Positions 4,285 to 5,070 of a stretch of DNA of 5,070 nucleotides are shown piece after piece (position 1 is the stretch's first letter; every line of letters starts with the position of its first letter). Under the pieces are notes generated by a model, which worked only from the letters and a program-made list of their open reading frames with translations, made no database searches and was not told where the DNA came from. A program made the position numbers and the translations under genes. Source of the stretch: Defluviitaleaceae bacterium (GTDB lineage: Bacteria; Bacillota; Clostridia; Lachnospirales; WRAX01); the NCBI GenBank assembly GCA_009781815.1, contig WQVB01000100.1:1-5070 (forward strand), given 5' to 3'.

Positions 4285-4986
4285 ATGATTGAAGTAAAAG
4301 ACATTAAAAAAAGTTATGGCTCAAACATGGTTCTCAAAGGGGTAAACCTTAAGGTAGAAAAAGGCTCCTGCACAGGCTTTGTTGGCCGCAACGGCTCGGG
4401 CAAGTCTACATTGGTTGATATTATATGCAAGGCAAAAAAGCAAGACAGCGGCATAGTAACATACGACTTCCCTGAGAACAGGCTTTTTGAAAACATGGGC
4501 GTGCAGCTGCAAGATGCAAACTTTGACGGCCGCCTAAAGGTTAAAGAGGTTATAGACCTTTGGAAGTCTATCTACGGTGGTGCTAAAATAGACCTAGATG
4601 AGCTTATAGATATTTTAGAAATCCGCAATATAATGAACAACAGGGCAGATAAGGTGTCTGGCGGGCAACGTCAAAAGCTAAGCATCCTCCTATCACTTTT
4701 CCACGACCCGCAGTTTTTAATCTTTGATGAGTTAACAACAGGCCTTGATGCCTCTGCTCGTGATGATGTGCAAGAATACTTAAAAATGATAAATAGAGAA
4801 AGAGGCAAAACCATATTTATTGTAAGCCATTATATGGATGAGGTAGAGGCCCTTTGTGATATGGTTCACTTTCTTAAAAACGGCGAAATATTCGAAAGCG
4901 GCTCACCAGCTTATATTAAAGAAAAATATCAAGTAGCAAGCTTACAAGAATTCGTTAAAGAACATATGGGAAAGGAGACAAAATAA
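4285..4986 (+). CDS. ABC transporter ATP-binding protein (ABC-2/exporter type)
   Basis: This 233-residue cytoplasmic ATPase powers an export-type transporter; the membrane subunit follows directly. All nucleotide-binding motifs are present: Walker A GRNGSGKST (34-42), Q-loop region MGVQLQ (71-76), signature VSGGQRQK (124-131), Walker B FLIFDE (144-149, Glu149 catalytic), D-loop TGLD (152-155) and H-loop His182 in IVSHYMDE. The size and FDELTTGLD/HYMDEVE style fit the CcmA/DrrA-like group that pairs with ABC-2 permeases in drug, peptide or lipid export; the substrate cannot be read from it. An in-frame TTG at 4270 lies inside the ribosome site, so the ATG at 4285, 8 nt after GGAGG (4272-4276), is chosen. 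It is divergent from lytTR-DUF3021, with candidate LytTR sites between. The codons show nothing foreign. Confidence 0.95.
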   Translation: MIEVKDIKKSYGSNMVLKGVNLKVEKGSCTGFVGRNGSGKSTLVDIICKAKKQDSGIVTYDFPENRLFENMGVQLQDANFDGRLKVKEVIDLWKSIYGGAKIDLDELIDILEIRNIMNNRADKVSGGQRQKLSILLSLFHDPQFLIFDELTTGLDASARDDVQEYLKMINRERGKTIFIVSHYMDEVEALCDMVHFLKNGEIFESGSPAYIKEKYQVASLQEFVKEHMGKETK

Positions 4987-4987
4987 A

Positions 4988-5070
4988 ATGAAATTTCTAA
5001 GATTAATAAAATATCACTTTTTATGCCTATTAAGAGAACCTTTAAAATTATTTTTTGGTATTGCCTTTCC
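4988..5070 (+). CDS. ABC-2 type permease, N-terminal fragment cut by the window edge
   Basis: Only 27 complete codons are visible, starting MKFLRLIKYHFLCLLREPLK and continuing into a hydrophobic stretch (LFFGIAF). This is the usual opening of an ABC-2 permease: a short basic amphipathic segment, an arginine-glutamate-proline turn, then the first membrane helix. The ATG is one base after the stop codon of the ATPase gene, and AAAGGAG (4971-4977) inside that gene lies 10 nt before it, so the two are translated together. It is almost certainly the membrane partner of the ATPase. The reading frame is open to the window end; it is truncated by the window, not broken. Confidence 0.8.
   Translation, partial: MKFLRLIKYHFLCLLREPLKLFFGIAF

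Overview
This AT-rich window reads as a piece of a Bacillota (probably Clostridia) chromosome. The reasons are strong AGGAGG-type ribosome sites, sigma-A-like promoters with 17-bp spacers, short intergenic leaders, a half-size TauE/SafE protein, and a LytTR regulator paired with a DUF3021 membrane protein next to an ABC exporter. No phage, transposase, CRISPR array, rRNA or tRNA is visible. The intergenic DNA is unusually full of self-palindromic repeats.

Layout, left to right. A half-size TauE/SafE permease (5-403, +) is followed by 427 bp of mostly repeat DNA. The O6-alkylguanine repair gene ogt (831-1289, +) has its own promoter and a terminator whose stem contains its stop codon. A repeat-filled gap separates it from a convergent, unrecognised lipoprotein gene (1454-2617, -). 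A 96-bp inverted-repeat element (2681-2776) lies between that promoter and the next operon. The operon is lytTR-DUF3021 (3714 down to 2805, -). A 570-bp divergent regulatory region (3715-4284) holds more repeats and promoters in both directions. It is followed by an ABC ATPase gene (4285-4986, +) and the start of its membrane partner (4988 onward, cut by the window edge).

The right half most likely forms one regulatory unit. A LytTR DNA-binding protein and a four-helix membrane protein are translationally coupled, as in LytTR regulatory systems such as HdrRM and BrsRM of Streptococcus mutans. Two CACTTTG direct repeats exactly 21 bp apart, the spacing expected for LytTR sites, lie directly beside a good promoter pointing towards lytTR and upstream of a promoter for the ABC genes. 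I infer autoregulation and control of the exporter; the transported substrate is unknown.

The other notable signal is the repeats. Several arms share the format CGTC, 8-bp stem, CTTGA loop, complementary stem, but use different stem sequences. Where two arms of one element differ, the change on one side of the stem is matched by a compensating change on the other. An unrelated TGTAGGG element shows the same behaviour. This points to selection on, or a mechanism that preserves, the hairpin inside each arm.
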